Shown here in pieces: positions 23,787 through 35,039 of a stretch of 64,000 nucleotides of DNA; the first letter of the stretch is position 1; each line of letters begins with the position of its first letter. The notes beneath the pieces were generated by a model that did not search any database, was not told the DNA's origin, and saw nothing but the letters and a program-made list of their open reading frames with translations. This stretch comes from Pezicula radicicola (Eukaryota; Ascomycota; Leotiomycetes; Helotiales; Dermateaceae): NCBI GenBank assembly GCA_003008705.1, contig PDUO01000079.1:105422-169421 (forward strand). Reading direction: 5' to 3'. The translations under genes were made by a program, and so were the position numbers.

Positions 23787-23790
23787 GTCT

Positions 23791-24415
23791 TAATTCCGTA
23801 AGAAGTGGCATATATTTTCTTTTCGCTTGCTTTAGCATTGCTATTTGCAAAGTAAAAGCATAAAGCAGCATCATGGACTAGATAAGGTTCAAGATTTTGC
23901 AATCCTCTAATTCGCAAAGCTTTTTTATACAAGTCTTCTAATATACAAGTGCTTAAAGTGTCTTGCTGTGTATTTTGAACCGCTTGGTAGATATCAAGAA
24001 ATTAATTCCCAGCCGAGACTAGCTTTCCTTCTCGGAAAGTTCTTATTGCTGTATCGATTTAAGTACTATACCCAGATACATAAGATTAATAGCCTGCGTA
24101 TTTGAAAGAAGCAAAAGATAAATCTTTAGCAAAGAACTCTATTATAGTTTAGACTTTCTTGAGTATTTGGGTGTAGTGGTTATAAAATGAAAAGTTATTT
24201 ATATACCTAGAGAGGCCTAAGATAATTAAGCTATATATTTTAATGAGACTCGGTAACCCACCCAAGTTTGATAATTATAGTACCTATGAGATCTATGCCT
24301 AACGCCAGTGTCCGCCAACGGTGGTATCCTTAAGCAGCAGTCCACTTTGGACATGTGACATAGGGTAAGGGAGGCTGATAATACGGGCATCTAAATTCAA
24401 CTAGTTATAATAGTA
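23791..24415. other. Flank of the retroelement, no gene
   Basis: The sequence is AT-rich to mixed with no recognisable coding region. If the retroelement has an LTR on this side it should be here, but I could not match it to the other end. Confidence 0.35.
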
Positions 24416-24428
24416 CTAGAAATCATTG

Positions 24429-24676
24429 AAAAAAAAGGTGTGACGCTGATTTCGTTGATTACAAAAAAAGTAGCCTCTTCGATTTCAGGAAAAAAAGGAG
24501 GACGTAGAGTTCTATCGTTGTTAAAAAAAATCAACGCTTAATGACCAGTAAAAAAAAGGTCGCAAATCCTGACATTTTATTGAAAAAAACAAGCCGTAAA
24601 AGCTTGTCAAAAAAAATCGCTGACCTGAACTAAAGCCACTGGAAAAAAATAGGTTGTGATACTATTTGCAAAAAAA
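24429..24676. repeat. Array of nine evenly spaced A7-A8 tracts with alternating spacer lengths
   Basis: A-tracts start at 24429, 24463, 24490, 24523, 24550, 24583, 24609, 24643 and 24670. Start-to-start distances are 34, 27, 33, 27, 33, 26, 34 and 27. Spacers between tracts are therefore alternately 25-26 and 19-20 nt, giving a 60-bp super-period. Spacer sequences differ from one another; only the first and third look weakly related. There is no direct repeat other than the A-tract, so this is neither a CRISPR array nor a simple satellite. The regular spacing is plain in the sequence. Its meaning is unknown. Confidence 0.85.
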
Positions 24677-24679
24677 TTT

Positions 24680-25295
24680 CCCTTTTCCCAAATACTCTCT
24701 TTTGAAAATGTCGGCCCTACTTCTCCTTACTCGCGCCTTGCCGTTCGTTTTCAGTAAGACGCATTGCAAGAGTGATGTTATGATGCACTCCAGCCACATC
24801 ATCGACAGTCATCGTTCAGTTAGTCACTTGGTGCCGCAAGCATTGAGGTGACACCTGAAAATCAATCGACTCAGCTAGAACACCACATACGAGTCCGTAT
24901 TCCAAATCCTTTTAGAAAATAGTTGAATTGCCATACGTTTGAAAGAACCATTACACCCCCCCTTTTGGGAAAAAAACGGAGTTGTGTTATTGAGTAATTT
25001 CCGTTGGCTTGATTTTTAGGTGTCATTAGAAGGGTTACCGATTTGGGATGATTTTGCGATGGCTGTCACTGTCAGTAAGAGAATCAAGGAAAACACTAGA
25101 TTGTCACTCATGTGATGCGCATACGTGGAAGATATTGTAGAAAAGAGTGGAGAAAATTCCATGCTTATTGCCGCCTGTACCTATGTTTGGCTGCTTGTGA
25201 ATAACTATCCTCCCAAGCTTAATCCCGTCAACTCTGTCCCATCAACCCCATCCCATGAGCCCAAGCCAGTGCCATTTCTAATTCAAACTTGGTGA
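24680..25295. other. Intergenic, with one short signal-peptide-like ORF
   Basis: Directly after the A-tract array, an ATG at 24708 opens a frame of 47 codons (MSALLLLTRALPFVF ... stop at 24849) whose start resembles a signal peptide. There is no supporting splice or homology evidence, and it is too short to call. Another A7 run lies near 24969. Nothing else is seen. Confidence 0.3.
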
Positions 25296-25749
25296 TTAAC
25301 TAAACTTCTGGACCATAAAACCGCCAACTACGAGCACAGCAAGAATGGCAAAAACAGTCTCGATCATTCTGTTTTTGGGCTTCACCTCGATATTAGTAAA
25401 TAGCAATATTGCAAGAACTTGAAGATAGGCGATACCGTACCTTCGGTGGTTGTAGCTCTTGGATATCCCTGCAAAGCAATCTCGCATACACTTCCGGCAT
25501 TCCCCATTTCGTCAAGTCCACAACAGCCTCGCCAGGTAGACTAGTATCCATATACTGCACATATTTACCATCCCAGGCAATGCTTCGAATAACGGATTCA
25601 TCGATAGCAATATCGTGTTCAGTGAACCAGCTGGCGATCCAATCACGGATCTCTCTTGTTGTAGCCGATGAGGAAGGGAAGACCTTGAAGGAAGTGGTAG
25701 TGGCTTCGTCCGCGGGCTGAGGTGTCTTGGCGTTGTCTTGTGCAGTCAT
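25296..25749 (-). CDS. Small tail-anchored protein with a SAM-like helical domain, 132 aa
   Basis: Proposed complement(join(25296-25385, 25441-25749)). The donor is GTACGG, the branch site CTAAT, the acceptor ATCGAG; the junction is phase 0 and the intron 55 bp. Residues 30-100 form a compact helical domain with conserved-looking turns (WDGKYVQYMD, VVDLTKWGMPEVY). The pattern recalls a SAM/pointed-type fold, but I cannot confirm it. After a short basic linker (KPKNR) the protein ends in a single hydrophobic helix (about 111-128, FAILAVLVVGGFMV) and four residues, the arrangement of a tail-anchored membrane protein facing the cytosol. It is divergent from the 26339 gene, which also encodes a membrane protein. 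The function is unknown; signalling or cell-death adaptor roles would be speculation. Confidence 0.65.
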
Positions 25750-26338
25750 TGTTTTTGATGCTGAGCTTGATGGTGGTTCGTGGCGGAGAATGCTTTGACT
25801 TGGAGGATTTGAGGAATATTTGTCGATTTGAGCTGTGGCCTCTTAGGAATAAAGGGTGAATTGATTTGTTTTTTTGGTTTTTTTTGTGCGGACTTTGTTG
25901 TTGCGCTGACGTGTTGCGTGGAACTTCGTTGTTGTGTTGATTGTGTTGTTATGTAGATTTTGCTCCCCTAGCAAACAAGATTAGAGTCATAAATCTTAGC
26001 TATCTGAACAGCAAGGCGTGCAGGCTATTACCGAAGTTGACGCTGTCTTGTTTGTGTATCGTAGTAAGCGGTGGTGTTTGTGTTAGAACGCTTTAGCTGA
26101 AACTTTCGTAGAACGTAGAGCAAGTCGCGTAAAGATGATAGCAACAACGAAAAAGCTACGTTTGATGGATGTTATGGTTAGTCAGAGGATAGTGTGCTGA
26201 TATTGTTGGTAGTTGTCTTTGCTATATCTAGAGCTGAGCTAAGTTGTTATAATTCGTAGTTGGATTATTCAAAGAGCGACTTTCTAGAATATTAATAATC
26301 ACGTTAGCCTACTTATTTGATTTACCAAGTTTGAGAAA
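25750..26338. promoter_or_regulatory. Shared divergent promoter of the two small membrane-protein genes
   Basis: 589 bp separate the two start codons. The interval includes T-rich runs at about 25868-25885. Several GTTGTTGTG-like triplet repeats lie at 25895-25950. No defined operator is visible. The arrangement suggests co-regulation. Confidence 0.4.
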
Positions 26339-26978
26339 ATGGCTCAAGGCGACCTTTGCTACAATATTGAAATGGCAATTTTAAGTCCACATCTCACTAC
26401 GAAGGACCGCACCAGTATCAACTCTATTATCCAATCCCTTTCAACTCGCCTTGAGGGCTTGAGAACACAAGGCAGCCCTGGCGAAGAAGCTCTCGGAAGT
26501 GCCATCACAGAAAATGAGATCAAAGAAGTTGTTTCGGACATTGTCCAAATCCTCCGCTTCCAATCTACAATGTCACAGCACGTAATCCTAGACGCCCTTG
26601 ATAGAAGAGAGAACATAATAAAACAGAGGCGCAGCCAGCTCCAAGACCAAAATCCAGTAAGTTTGCTTCATTGTTGATATACCTTCATAATTCTAACTCA
26701 GACAAAAGATCTTGTTTAACCTCACGGATTTGTGCATTGAGTTTCTCAAGGGACCTCTCGCGGCTGTGTTGAGCGTCGCTAGTGGGCTTTCAATTAGGTT
26801 CTTTCCGAACATTCCTGAAAAATGGGAATCAAATGGAAAGGAATGGTTCGAATGGACTCTGCCTCTGTGGACATTACCGTACTTAGTCGGTATGCTTACT
26901 TTCACCTGGTGGCTCAGAGAGAGATCGAAGAAGCTAGATAGTGGTGCCGAGAAAGCATGGGTTACGTCGTGGCCGTGA
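26339..26978 (+). CDS. Helical protein with two C-terminal membrane segments, 195 aa
   Basis: Proposed join 26339-26656, 26709-26978. The donor is GTAAGT and the branch site CTAAC. The acceptor is the AAAAG at 26708; the nearer CTCAG at 26701 would give an immediate stop, so the later AG is chosen. The junction is phase 0 and the intron 52 bp. Residues 1-105 are predicted largely helical with heptad-like spacing (SINSIIQSLSTRLEGL, VVSDIVQILRF, DALDRRENII). Residues about 117-137 (FLKGPLAAVLSVASGL) and 160-182 (LPLWTLPYLVGMLTFTWW) are hydrophobic. This could be a helical-bundle membrane protein. I do not recognise a family, and similarity to HeLo-type cell-death domains is not evident by eye. 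Confidence 0.65.
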
Positions 26979-28129
26979 ATTCAGTGTGAGGAAGGAATAA
27001 GATGAGAAGGAGAGGAGAAGATCAAATTTGAATATGTGTTTCAAGGCAATATTGGTTTTTTCAAACAATCGTTCAAACTAGAGAGGGTGGAGATAATTGG
27101 CGTAGTGAAGCATCTAATACTCTTTTCTCGCCTACTTTAAATGGAATCTATCGATCACCCTACTGCAACACTTCTAAGCTGCTTACAGATTGTAAGGCAT
27201 CATGTCATCCTATTATCAGCCTTTTGTTATTGGCAATGATAATAATAACGATGTTGTCTACTTTGTACGTCTCTATCCTTACAATGCTAAAGATCTTTTC
27301 TAGTACTTTTCTTCAACCTCTGGTCTTCTGTTTGATTTTCAACTTCACTTTCAACTGCTACTGTAATACTTCTAATTCTACAGCACAAGTTTCAAGTTCG
27401 CAAGTACCAGCACAATATGCACAGGCATCGCCATCTGATTTAAGGAGCCGTAGTGTAACGTTAGGTCATTGACCGGTCAGTACGCGACATACTCAGAAAA
27501 TACCAAGCTCTTCCGGATCATCTATATCTTCTGAGTCTTCTAACAAAAAGCCAATTTCAAGAGGAGGATTCGCCATTACGCAGACGTGGTGTCCAAGCGT
27601 CCCCAAGAGAGGAGCCGTGGATGGAGGTGGTCTGGAAAATTGTCCAACGGGTTCCATAAGAATTGATTTGACCGAAGATGAGATCATTAATCTCGTCAAA
27701 TTAGAAGAGAGAGAAGCAGTTCAAAAGCTTAAAGAATAAGAAACAATAATATCTAATCTTCTTCGAAAGAGTCTAGCCTAAGTATCCTCCACGCAATCTA
27801 CCACCTGTCCTTCTATTCGCCGAGGTTGAACGTAGTAAGTAGAAGGAGAGTACGCTCATTCGGGCAAGGTGGTTGACCTCCAAAATTGGACTTTCCTTTG
27901 AATCACTGTAATCATTGAAAACATGCTGTTGCCCGGAAATCACGTGGTTCATATATTGAAACCATGGCACCGAATATATCTTCATTTTGTCTCTCGCATG
28001 ATATGGAATTGTCTTATATGCCAGACAGAGTACTTAGAGCTATACTAAAGCCCCCCATTCAATCATTTGTTCCGGGAGCCGATGAGATAGAGGTGGGTTC
28101 TTGCCAGCAAGATGAAATACTATAAACGC
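26979..28129. other. Intergenic, coding-like fragments without assignment
   Basis: Short open frames (for example 27493-27699 minus and 27773-27985 minus) have no recognisable motif. Some of this stretch may be the eroded body of the transposase whose tail lies at 28130-28551. Confidence 0.35.
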
Positions 28130-28551
28130 CTGTAACGCCTATGACGCTAGTATTAGTAGAGGCTCTTTCGTCGCTGCACAATCTAATCAAACAGGATGCT
28201 CATACACTTAATGAGACGAGTACACAGCGCCTACAAAGGCATATACAGAAGCTTGCCAATGCCGCCCAAATATCCTTTGCCGAACGTACCCTCCTTTATA
28301 ATCAAAATCAATTCTTGACTAATATAAACAATGAAGGCAAAGTTTGCCGATCGACTAAGTTAGTAGTCCTAGAGAAGGTGAAGGTGATGAGCTATGAGGA
28401 TATTGAGGAGGCACGAGCAAAGCGTACTACGAAAGAGATCATAAAAGGCAGAGGAAAACGTGGTCGGAAGCGTAAGAGTGCTGCGCAAGAGCCAGTGCCA
28501 GTGCCAGTGCCAGTGCCAGTGCCATGGAGGGCCCCAGTGGCGCGGATGTAC
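28130..28551 (+). pseudogene. C-terminal tail of a pogo/Fot1-type (CENP-B-like DDE_1) transposase
   Basis: The frame from 28141 reads RLQRHIQKLANAAQISFAER, then NNEGKVCRSTK and VMSYEDIEEARAKR, then GKRGRKRKS. This is the well-known C-terminal region of fungal pogo-family transposases (helical QKLA.AAQ segment, NNEAK.RRSTKS, basic tail). The helix-turn-helix and DDE catalytic parts are absent upstream, so only the last ~135 codons remain. A CCAGTG hexanucleotide repeat (28491-28524) encodes a Pro-Val run. Confidence 0.75.
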
Positions 28552-28827
28552 TAAAGCGCAGGTTGCAGAGGACTAGATTGCTGCAAGAGGAAGAGAATAT
28601 TATTGCTCTGTTCTTTAGATCGAATCGGTTTCTTGAGGCAGGCTCACGCAGGCCTCGCGACCAGTTACTGTATATTAGAGTTAGTCTTAGTCGTATTCTC
28701 AGCGCAATAGAAGGGATGAATCACCTCCAGCCAGTTATTAGTGTGTAGCCTTCGCGCATATCCACGAGGAGTATTTAGTCCCCTGCTCTTCTCCAAAAGT
28801 CACTATCATTGTCAATGTCATAAGCGT

Positions 28828-28848
28828 CATCATCATCATCATCATCAT
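28828..28848. repeat. (CAT)7 microsatellite
   Basis: A perfect trinucleotide run lies in otherwise non-coding sequence downstream of the transposase relic. Confidence 0.85.
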
Positions 28849-29599
28849 AGCCATAATCATAATCCCAATCATCCTTGACGTCGCCGAAAGACCTGTCGGA
28901 GCCCCACTCTTCGATATATTCTGTTGCACCGACTATCTATCCACGACTCTCCATTTCCCTTTTTATGTATTCGCTCGGGCCGTTCTCATACACCTCGACC
29001 AGTTCTGAGCAGCCACAAGCTTGGCAAAAGATTACATAAGCGAAATGACGCTGTATGTACTAACCAAAAACCACAAGCCAAAATCTGGTCTGTTGTAAAA
29101 ACCAGGGCGTACGTAGAAGGCTCAAGTGGCGTGTTTGTGTCCTGTTTATTTAGGGTGTTGGGGGGGGGTCGGAACGCGGGGAAACCCACCACACAGGCAC
29201 GGTGACAGGGATCTAGGTTTCGTGGCGTCATTTTCGTTCTGATTGGAATGCGCTATCTACGATAGTACGAAGTACTGCTGCAATGAATGAATAGTAAGAT
29301 TCTCTACCTACCTTATTTACCTCTTCTTATTTATTTCTTTGCTCTTTTCCTTGAGCACCCTCTATTCTTTCATTCTCCTGACCCCTATTCCTTCACACAA
29401 AATAACTATAATAACCGACCGCATTAAGGAGAAGGTGCTCTAGACTATGCATCTTGCATTGTGTACCTACGATTTGCGAAGTTTAAAATAGGTGGGTTGG
29501 AGAAACATTTCCACATTCGAAGGTTCCCTAGTGTTTGTGTAGAAAGGGGAATTTTAAGACATCATAGCTGTAAACGACTAGAGGGATGGTGAATTGAGT

Positions 29600-29960
29600 A
29601 GTCTGCATTCAGCAAAGGGTCGCTATTGTTCTTAGTTCGTGATTAGACTGAATATTTAAATATTCAAGGTCACAACAAGATTCATCTACGAACACTTTTT
29701 GCCACGATCGGATGTGCGATGTATTATATGAGTATAGGTCTCGCAGATCACCATTGCACGCCTTTGCTACACGGCTCATCTTGCTCTTAGACCACCCGTG
29801 GGATTTCAACGCTCTTCTTATGCTCTGAACGGTTACATCAACATGGAACTGGTTCCACACAAAGTCTACCATCTCTTGCTAGTAGAGGCCAGGCACCACT
29901 AGTAAGTGCTCGTATAGCGCATCTAAGATTAGAGATATAATGCTTCGAGGTCGTCCGACA
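29600..29960 (-). pseudogene. Tc1/mariner-type transposase fragment
   Basis: The minus strand reads VTVQSIRRALKSHGWSKSKM, then RVAKACNGDLRDLY and QKVFVDESCCD. This matches the second helix-turn-helix and the first catalytic Asp box (VFVDES.CD) of fungal Tc1/mariner-type transposases. Upstream, GRPRSII at about 29955 is the usual GRP linker. A stop separates it from the main fragment, and the region after the first Asp is lost. No terminal inverted repeats were found by eye. Confidence 0.75.
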
Positions 29961-30679
29961 CTACTCGGAGGAGCTTTCGTAGAATCATAGAACGGATCTG
30001 CTTATGTTGCAACTTCGCAAGTGGTGGCGCCATTCTGGGAATGATTTACTTTCGAGCGATACTGCACTACACTTTCGTCGACACCTCTGGTCAAAAATGA
30101 TAAAATCGCCACCTTTACCCTGGTGCAAGATTGCTAGAATGTTCCATATAACTAATCCTCAGGCAGAAAATCCTAGCTCTGACGTGACATCACACCTCAC
30201 AAGCTTCTGCTACTGGTCGGCGCGATATATCTGCAGTTTATGCGCAACCTATCTGTTGAGAATTGCTTGGTGCATACTCTATATTATTTCCGTGTCTTTC
30301 CATTTCTCTCACAGCCAACAGGTAGAAATATTTCCTATTTCTTGTTCAGCTTGGCTGTGGCGTTTGCAACTAATAGTATTATTATTCGCTGGCAAGCGCT
30401 GCGAGGCTCTGGCATGTCATCTCAGCTCCTTTTATAGCAACATCCACAATGTTCTTCAATCACCCAAACCTTCAAGTTCGGCTTGAGCAAGTCCACTCTA
30501 GCTATAACACTTATGTTACACCGGAAACATCGACCTAATTGAAGGGATACCAAAATGGTCAGTTTACGACTCCGTACTCCTCCTTGACTAACGTCATAAG
30601 CCATAAAGCCTCTGCGACAGCTATACCCCGACCCGAATGCTGAGAGCACAGCAAGTAATATAGCCAGAGTTGAGTATGT

Positions 30680-33056
30680 TTGATTTCGCTTCTATAGACC
30701 CTACTAACACGGCCAGCATCATCGCAGTCTACGGCCTGAATCCACGAAGTAAGAACGACGGCGACCATTCTTGGGATACGTGGCGAACACCTTCCGGTGC
30801 CCAAGGACGCCTCTAGCTCCGCGACGACCTGCCTCAGCACCTCCTCAAACCGTGTATCTTTCTGTACGAGTATGACGCCACGGCAGTATATGGGAGGGAC
30901 AGTGATACATTCATTGGTAAAGCGAACGAATTGCTGAAGGCCTTAAGAATAGAGAGAGAAGGTATCGAGTCAACACGGATTCTGTTTCTGGGTCACAGCA
31001 TGGGTGGGATACTAATCAAGCAAGCGCTAAGTAATGCACATAACAATCCAAAATACACGCTGATAAAAAAAGTTGCCACGACTGGGCTAGCTTTCTTTGC
31101 CACACCACATCATGGAGGAGATGTGTTATTGGTGAGCTTAGGGGTGGTAGTGACCAAGATTGCAACAGCTATGGGATTTCAGAAAGGCGACGACATGTTG
31201 GAAACATTGAAGAGTGGGAGCATTGTCTAAGAGATTATACAAGAACACTAGAGGCATCAGCTGTTGAAATATGATGTCATCTCATTTTGGGGAGCTTTAG
31301 ATAAGGTGAGTCGACATTAAAGGTGAGCAGAGAGTGCACGATTTGGCATGCCTGGCGACCGCGAGAACGTCGTGAAATTAAACACAGACCACAGCGCAGT
31401 ATGCAAATTTGGGCCGAGTCTTGAGGATCAAGACAACCTTAAGCGGGTACAAAGCAATATTAAAGACCTTTATAAGAATACTCTGGCTACAAGTAAGTTA
31501 AGTACTATACCTTTTGTCATGGGTAGAAAAGGAAGTGTTAAGGCTATGGATGATGGGGGAGCTTCAAGTGCGATGGACGAATTTAAAAGGAGATGGTCTT
31601 TGATAGTAAGATATTAGAATAGTTTATATAATTTTAATTATATCTAGTACCCTTTTATATCTTACTTCAAGGAGGGAGCATTACTGATAATGACAATCAA
31701 ATGGCAGGCCATCCACTAGTAGCCAAACTATCCACTTACCTCTATTATACCGACTAAGACATCTGTTCAACAACCTAAACTCCGCGAACAAATCCGGGAA
31801 CAGCTAATTCGAAGTATTGGCGAAGAAAGAGAAGGAGAGACAAGAAAAGTTGGTGTATATAGGCTAGGAGGAGCTGGAAAGTCTCAGCTGGCCCATAGCT
31901 ACTTACTCCAATACCGCGCAGACTATAGCGCGACATTCTGGATTCAGGCTGGGCAAACAATATCGATCGACCGAGACTTTCTACAAATCTACCATTCCCT
32001 CCCGAACGACCCCTTCAAAAACAACTCGCCATCTGCTGAGGAGGTCCTAGAGGTGGAGATGGCACTTTGTGTTCGATGGGATCGACCAGCTAGAGAATGA
32101 AAAGGATCTATATTTCGTGGACATGAGTCGATATATTCCTGGATCTCCCAATGTTCCTGTTATTTTAACAAGTCGAAGCTCTATAGCTAAGGCACTTTCC
32201 ACGTTTAAAGGAGTAAGTGTCGGCGAGCTTGAAGAGCCGCAGGCAGTGGAGCTCTTCTCCAAATATTCACAGATTGCAAGACAGAAGAAAACAGCAGATG
32301 AGGTAAAAGTCATTGTGAAAGAGCTTGGAAACTTTGCACTGGCAATCACACTTGCAGGGTCGTGTATCTCTCAGACGCCAAGGCTATCGTCAAATCTCCC
32401 GGCCTCTCTTGAAGATTATCATCGACGGCGGCAAGAAATTTTAAGTGAACAACCTAACAAGCTCATTCACCAGTACAGGGAGAGTGTAATGACAGTATGG
32501 GAGATGTAATATTCAGCGGTAGGCAACCAATTGCCAGAAGCATGTCAGCTTCTTACGTTATTAGCATTCCTCAATTATGAAGACATTTTTCATAGTCTCT
32601 TTGGCCTAGACACCAATGTAGCCTCACAGGGGGACAACTAACAAAATACTAGTGATTTCTGTATCGGAGCTCTCCAGCTATTATTCCAAGCAGTCTCAAA
32701 TTGCGTCAATATATCGGATGCGAAGATACAGCTAGTTCCTCATTTAAAAGAGAACTACGATTTGATTACTAAGCTGAGAGGAGTTTCGAAAATTGATAGC
32801 TTTATAGATGAACTAGAGTATATCGGAGGCTTTTTATACAATCTGGGATTCTGGCAAGAGGCAGCCGTAATACAGCAGGAAGTACTCGAGAAGCGACAGC
32901 AGATCCTCGGCGACGAGCACCCAGACACACTCTCGGCCATGAATAACCTCGCCATTATACTCAGGTATCAAGGAAACCGGGAAAGTACCGTAAACTCTCA
33001 GTATCAAAAAATTATAAAACAAAGGCTATATTCATGGAAATACTGGAGGGGCTAAG
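30680..33056 (+). pseudogene. Broken NLR: alpha/beta hydrolase, NB-ARC, TPR
   Basis: Pieces in order: 30690-30930, hydrolase N-terminus (IIAVYGLNPR ... WDTWRTPSGA). 30931-31230, nucleophile elbow LFLGHSMGGILIKQAL and FFATPHHGG. 31340-31500, the region of the catalytic His (LNTDHSAVCKF). 31840-31960, NB-ARC P-loop (YRLGGAGKSQLAHSY). 32069-32509, the Walker B/RNBS region (MFDGIDQLENEKD, VPVILTSRS). 32860-33000, kinesin-light-chain-type TPR (GDEHPDTLSAMNNLA). This is the standard fungal hydrolase-NB-ARC-TPR receptor architecture. At least five stops or frame changes interrupt it and the TPR array is reduced to about one unit, so it is a pseudogene. Its key motifs are canonical, in contrast to the intact NLR at 47.3-54.3 kb. 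Confidence 0.8.
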
Positions 33057-35039
33057 ATAAAGGTAAATGACTTAGCCTGCTATGATATAGTAGCAACGGC
33101 TTACCATTAATACCGGCCCGGAAAGCAACGACGGTCAGACACCGCTATCGTACAGTACCTGAAATAGGCACCCGACCAGCATTATAATTCCTGCTCGACA
33201 ATTACACAGATACAGCTGTAGAGCACAGAATTGAATGGACTGTCCTGCAACTTGGGTATTCAGCGGACATAAAGGAGTAGAAAAGCTCTTGGTACTATGG
33301 GGTATATTTTACTGGGAGACTTTTTGAACTCCAAAGGCTATATTTATTCAGTAACTTATATTATATATATTTTTATAGTTTTAATTACGAGGGGCGTGGG
33401 AGAGCTGATAATTATAACTTTACTTAGTGTTTGGATACTTGATTTCTACTATAATTATATTATCTATTGTCGGCCTATAATCATGTATTTTCTGTATATC
33501 TTCATTTCTGGTGGCCATAGTACCCATGGATCCCTCTACACCAACTATTTAATTTGGGCCACTCTAGACCAGAAGGGTACTATTTTCGGATAAAGGGAAC
33601 GGCACCTTAATAGCCTCATTTTGTATGGATTTGGGCCCATTCTAGGTGCTGATCCTTTAATATATAAACCTAATTTACCTCCCACCTAATGGGGGCAAGC
33701 AATCAAGCCTCAATTCAGGGGTTTGACCTTATTCTACAATTCCACCATATCCCATATATTCAATGTGATCGAGGGTTTATACCTATTGAATCTAGAATAT
33801 TCTAGCAGCTTCGCTTTCACGATTTTAGGCACGGCATATGGTGCTAGCGCGAAAATATGGGACAAATAATAATTCATTGAATTTCCAGACTGACACTAAT
33901 TTCGACTTTTACCTATAGCCCTGATATGTCCTTATCCGACTTCCAGGCGCTGGCTGTAGGCCAACAGAATTTGAGCGGCGCTAACTGTTCTGCTGCCAGG
34001 AAGATACCCCCATAATACTTTCTCGTTCCAGGAGAGGACTCTACCGGTTCCCTCTCTCTGCAATCAATATCAGTGTATGTGCGCGCATTATGAGGCAAGG
34101 AATAGATAGAACGAAGGACGTACTAGAGAAGCTAGAGATTGGTGCCGCAATTCCCTCATTTTGTATCTTTGGAGTCGATCTCATACCCGCAACGGCTACA
34201 ATTATTCATTTTTGTCCTATACTGAGCACGTCGAGAAAAGAAATGTCGAGAAGAGGCACATCGGGAAGGAGCACTTGATTGTGAGAGATGTCTCGGATCG
34301 TGGGATCGACGGTGCCATAAGTAGCAGAATAGCCAACAAGTATTCTTATAATTACTCTAGAAGGCCAGATTTCATGCGGCTACGGCCTGTTTCATCCGGG
34401 CTTGCTCTGCCCAAGCCTGCTCCGCCCCAGCCTTTCTCTCGGGTCATGTCTTCAACTATAATCCGAACAGTCTTAATCCATGGCCCCTTGTATCGACCTC
34501 TGAGCAGATATCGGATACACTCAACGATGAATTACTCGATTGAGCAGCTTGTTGACTCTGATAACCGAGCCAATCTGTTGGGTCCACATTCTTGCTACCA
34601 CTGCGAAGTACCCCTTGAAGCAACTCTGGTACATCCGCGCCAAATATCAAGGATCTTCTTTCCGCAGACCGTTTGCCAAGCTCGTAATGCATCAAAGGAT
34701 GGATGCCCGGTTTTTGAAGAGCTGCTTGCTCTGTACAATCATCGGAGCATCTGGATGCTTTTCAAGACGCATTTATTGGGTCGTTGTGACTGCTGTGACA
34801 ACCTGTGGCAACGCCTTCAATACATCCTCAGGAGCCTTGGTCGAACACCGTTTCAGCTTATACTACTTGGCATTCCAGGTGGTTCGGGCCGCCATGCAGC
34901 AGTGCACTCATTGCCTATTTCGACTGTGGCAATAGGCTTGTGCGAAAGCGATACAATGCTTACACTTACCGAGGTCATGCTTTTATTTATACTGCCGACA
35001 TAAGAGGTCATCGACGAAGACTAATATTACTATCCATCA
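33057..35039. other. AT-rich and decayed stretch before the HET pseudogene
   Basis: 33290-33500 is AT-rich. From about 34340 the plus strand contains a 280-codon open frame (34161-35003) that in part resembles the cysteine-containing N-terminus of HET proteins in broken frames (about 34540-34940), but no confident call is possible. No other gene is visible. Confidence 0.35.

Larger units (their letters stand above)
17990..23790 (-). mobile_element. Decayed Ty3/gypsy LTR retrotransposon (internal region)
   Basis: Read on the minus strand, domains occur in the order gag, aspartic protease, reverse transcriptase, RNase H, integrase zinc finger, integrase core. This is the Ty3/gypsy order (integrase last). 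The reading frame is broken by many stops and frameshifts, so the copy is dead. I could not define LTRs: there is room for them between about 17.5-18.0 kb and 23.8-24.4 kb, but no long direct repeat was obvious by eye. Base composition stays moderate, unlike the AT-rich block at the end of the window, so heavy RIP is not evident here. Confidence 0.85.

Noticed and set aside
24429..24676. CRISPR-like array (regular repeat/spacer spacing)
   Set aside because: The repeat is only an A7-A8 homopolymer, the spacer length alternates, there are no cas genes, and the genome is fungal. It is kept as an unexplained periodic array instead.
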